NCBI GenBank assembly: GCA_002256685.1
Contig: NQJH01000111.1
Location: 1 to 8,178 of the forward strand
Length of the DNA: 8,178 nucleotides
Reading direction: 5' to 3'
Source of the DNA: Methylococcaceae bacterium NSP1-2
Lineage (GTDB): Bacteria; Pseudomonadota; Gammaproteobacteria; Methylococcales; Methylomonadaceae
Made by a program: the position numbers and the translations under genes. Positions within the stretch are counted from its first letter, which is position 1. Every line of letters starts with the position of its first letter. Under the pieces are notes generated by a model that worked only from the letters and a program-made list of their open reading frames with translations, made no database searches and had not been told where the DNA came from. Shown here piece by piece: positions 6,967 to 8,178 of the stretch.

Positions 6967-8178
6967 ATGGATTTTCAATTAGAGAAATTTGAGTGCCTTG
7001 CTTATTCGCGCCAGCATGAGCTAGCCATGCAAGAATTGCTAAAGTTACTGCAAATGTTGGACAGCGGTTACGGCTCATTCAATGAAAACTTTAGCTCCTG
7101 CACCATACAAGCCATGCAGGTTAATTCTGATTTAGTTGATTTGCATATTCTTACTCGCATTGCAGCAGCGACAACAGCCTTGTTTTCTGACCCTGAATTT
7201 CATTTTTCCGAAACCGGCTTTATTCAAGTCATACAATATCACCGCTGGCTCTCTGTGTTATTTGCGGTTAGCCCGTTTCGCAACGCCGATCATATTATTC
7301 GCTCATTTAATTTACATGGTCATTTCAGCACACCGCTACAGGTGGATAACAGCAACTTAGCGAAATTTTGTTTGTTGTATTCGTTGGAGTCAGAAATTGA
7401 TATTGATTTGGATGCTTTTTGGCAGTGTAATAAATTACTGGCAGCGAATTTATATTTAGTATTGATGTCCTCACGGTTTATTTCTAGTCCAGAAGCTCAT
7501 GCCAAACGGGAAGCCTTATTACGTTGGCTACCTGAGCGTTTAGCTGAAATTGGCACGATAGATCAACTGCCTGTGGGTATTTTTCACGATGTTTATATGC
7601 ACTGTAGTTATTCAGGCTACGCGGGCAAACACAATATTAAAGCGGCGATTAACCAATTACTGCGTCATAAAATCGAAGAGCTAGGCTTTCGCGATAGAAT
7701 CGTACCCGCACGACTACCCGCTACAGGTAAACCTGTCATGCTGGTGGTATTAGAATGGTTTTATTCAACCCATTCGGTGTATCGCGTGTTATCTAAGGCG
7801 ATACGCAAAGCCCGCGATCAGTTTTACCTCATCGGACTAGGCGACGCAACAACGATAGATGACGCAGGACGTGCAGTATTTGATGAGTTTATTCCTAAAA
7901 GTGATAGTGGCGATATTCCGGTTTTATTTCATCAGCTTATTAACATTGCTGAAGAGCGTGATGTTCAAGTGCTGTATATGCCCAGTGTTGGCATGACGCT
8001 GTACACCATGTTTCTAGCTAATTTTCGCTTCGCTCCATTACAAATCACGACATTAGGACATTCTGCCAGTACCTTCGCCCCGCAAATGGATTATTTCATT
8101 ATTGACGAGGATTTTGTCGGCGATGAAGCGTGTTTTTCTGAAAAAGTTATTAAAACCCCTAACGATGCCTTCCCGTTT
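6967..8178 (+). CDS. HMW1C-like N-glycosyltransferase (GT41), 3' end cut by window edge
   Basis: Members of this family are cytoplasmic enzymes that move glucose (or galactose) from UDP-sugar to asparagine in N-X-S/T sequons, usually of adhesins before export. The frame is open from ATG 6967 to the window end: 404 residues of about 620 in Actinobacillus pleuropneumoniae NGT. As recalled, that protein aligns along the whole length: the all-helical N-terminal domain (TALFSDP at 70-76, SPFRNADHI at 102-110, HDVYMHCSY at 207-215), then the first GT-B half (GKPVMLVVLEWF, STHSVYR at 267-273, FYLIGLG at 286-292, AGRAVFDEF, LYMPSVGM, LGHSAST). H269 corresponds to the important H277 of the A. pleuropneumoniae enzyme. 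The UDP-binding half, with the lysine and asparagine that contact the nucleotide, lies outside the window. The Shine-Dalgarno is weak. It is co-directional with mucD but separated from it by three hairpins, so it is probably a separate unit. No adhesin or TpsB gene is visible. Confidence 0.9.
   Translation, partial: MDFQLEKFECLAYSRQHELAMQELLKLLQMLDSGYGSFNENFSSCTIQAMQVNSDLVDLHILTRIAAATTALFSDPEFHFSETGFIQVIQYHRWLSVLFAVSPFRNADHIIRSFNLHGHFSTPLQVDNSNLAKFCLLYSLESEIDIDLDAFWQCNKLLAANLYLVLMSSRFISSPEAHAKREALLRWLPERLAEIGTIDQLPVGIFHDVYMHCSYSGYAGKHNIKAAINQLLRHKIEELGFRDRIVPARLPATGKPVMLVVLEWFYSTHSVYRVLSKAIRKARDQFYLIGLGDATTIDDAGRAVFDEFIPKSDSGDIPVLFHQLINIAEERDVQVLYMPSVGMTLYTMFLANFRFAPLQITTLGHSASTFAPQMDYFIIDEDFVGDEACFSEKVIKTPNDAFPF

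Noticed and set aside
7136..7360. 74-residue plus-strand frame in the glycosyltransferase
   Set aside because: Out of frame with a continuous, well-matched HMW1C-like protein.

Overview
This window looks like chromosomal DNA from a moderately AT-rich gammaproteobacterium. The best evidence is the divergent nadB / rpoE (algU) arrangement followed by an RseA-type anti-sigma gene and a MucD-type periplasmic protease, a layout typical of that class. Small hairpin repeats fill three of the intergenic gaps. A sulfur-oxidising or methylotrophic lineage would fit the repeat-rich, TTA-rich style, but that placement is a guess.

Layout: (1) 1-1044, minus: prfA, release factor 1, lacking only its last codons at the window edge. 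(2) 1045-1196: divergent gap with a REP-like hairpin and an extended -10 for gnd. (3) 1197-2564, plus: gnd, 6-phosphogluconate dehydrogenase, with an internal gap of about 27 residues relative to the family. (4) 2565-2681: convergent gap with a terminator-like hairpin and a second REP-like hairpin. (5) 2682-4286, minus: nadB, L-aspartate oxidase. (6) 4287-4425: divergent control region with a well-formed sigma-E-type promoter pointing at rpoE. (7) 4426-6813, plus: rpoE, a very short RseA-like gene and mucD. (8) 6814-6966: three successive hairpins. (9) 6967-8178, plus: the first 404 codons of an HMW1C-like cytoplasmic N-glycosyltransferase, cut by the window end. No gap exceeds 300 bases.

How the parts work together: rpoE, the mini-rseA and mucD form an envelope-stress module. 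The sigma factor probably activates its own promoter, the small protein would hold it inactive, and MucD degrades misfolded periplasmic proteins. What stands out is that the anti-sigma gene encodes only the sigma-binding cytoplasmic part (82 residues, no membrane segment) and that rseB is absent, so the usual DegS/RseP membrane-proteolysis switch cannot act on this protein in the standard way. The neighbouring N-glycosyltransferase suggests the organism glucosylates asparagines on surface or secreted proteins. prfA, gnd and nadB are housekeeping genes with no obvious link to the stress module beyond position.
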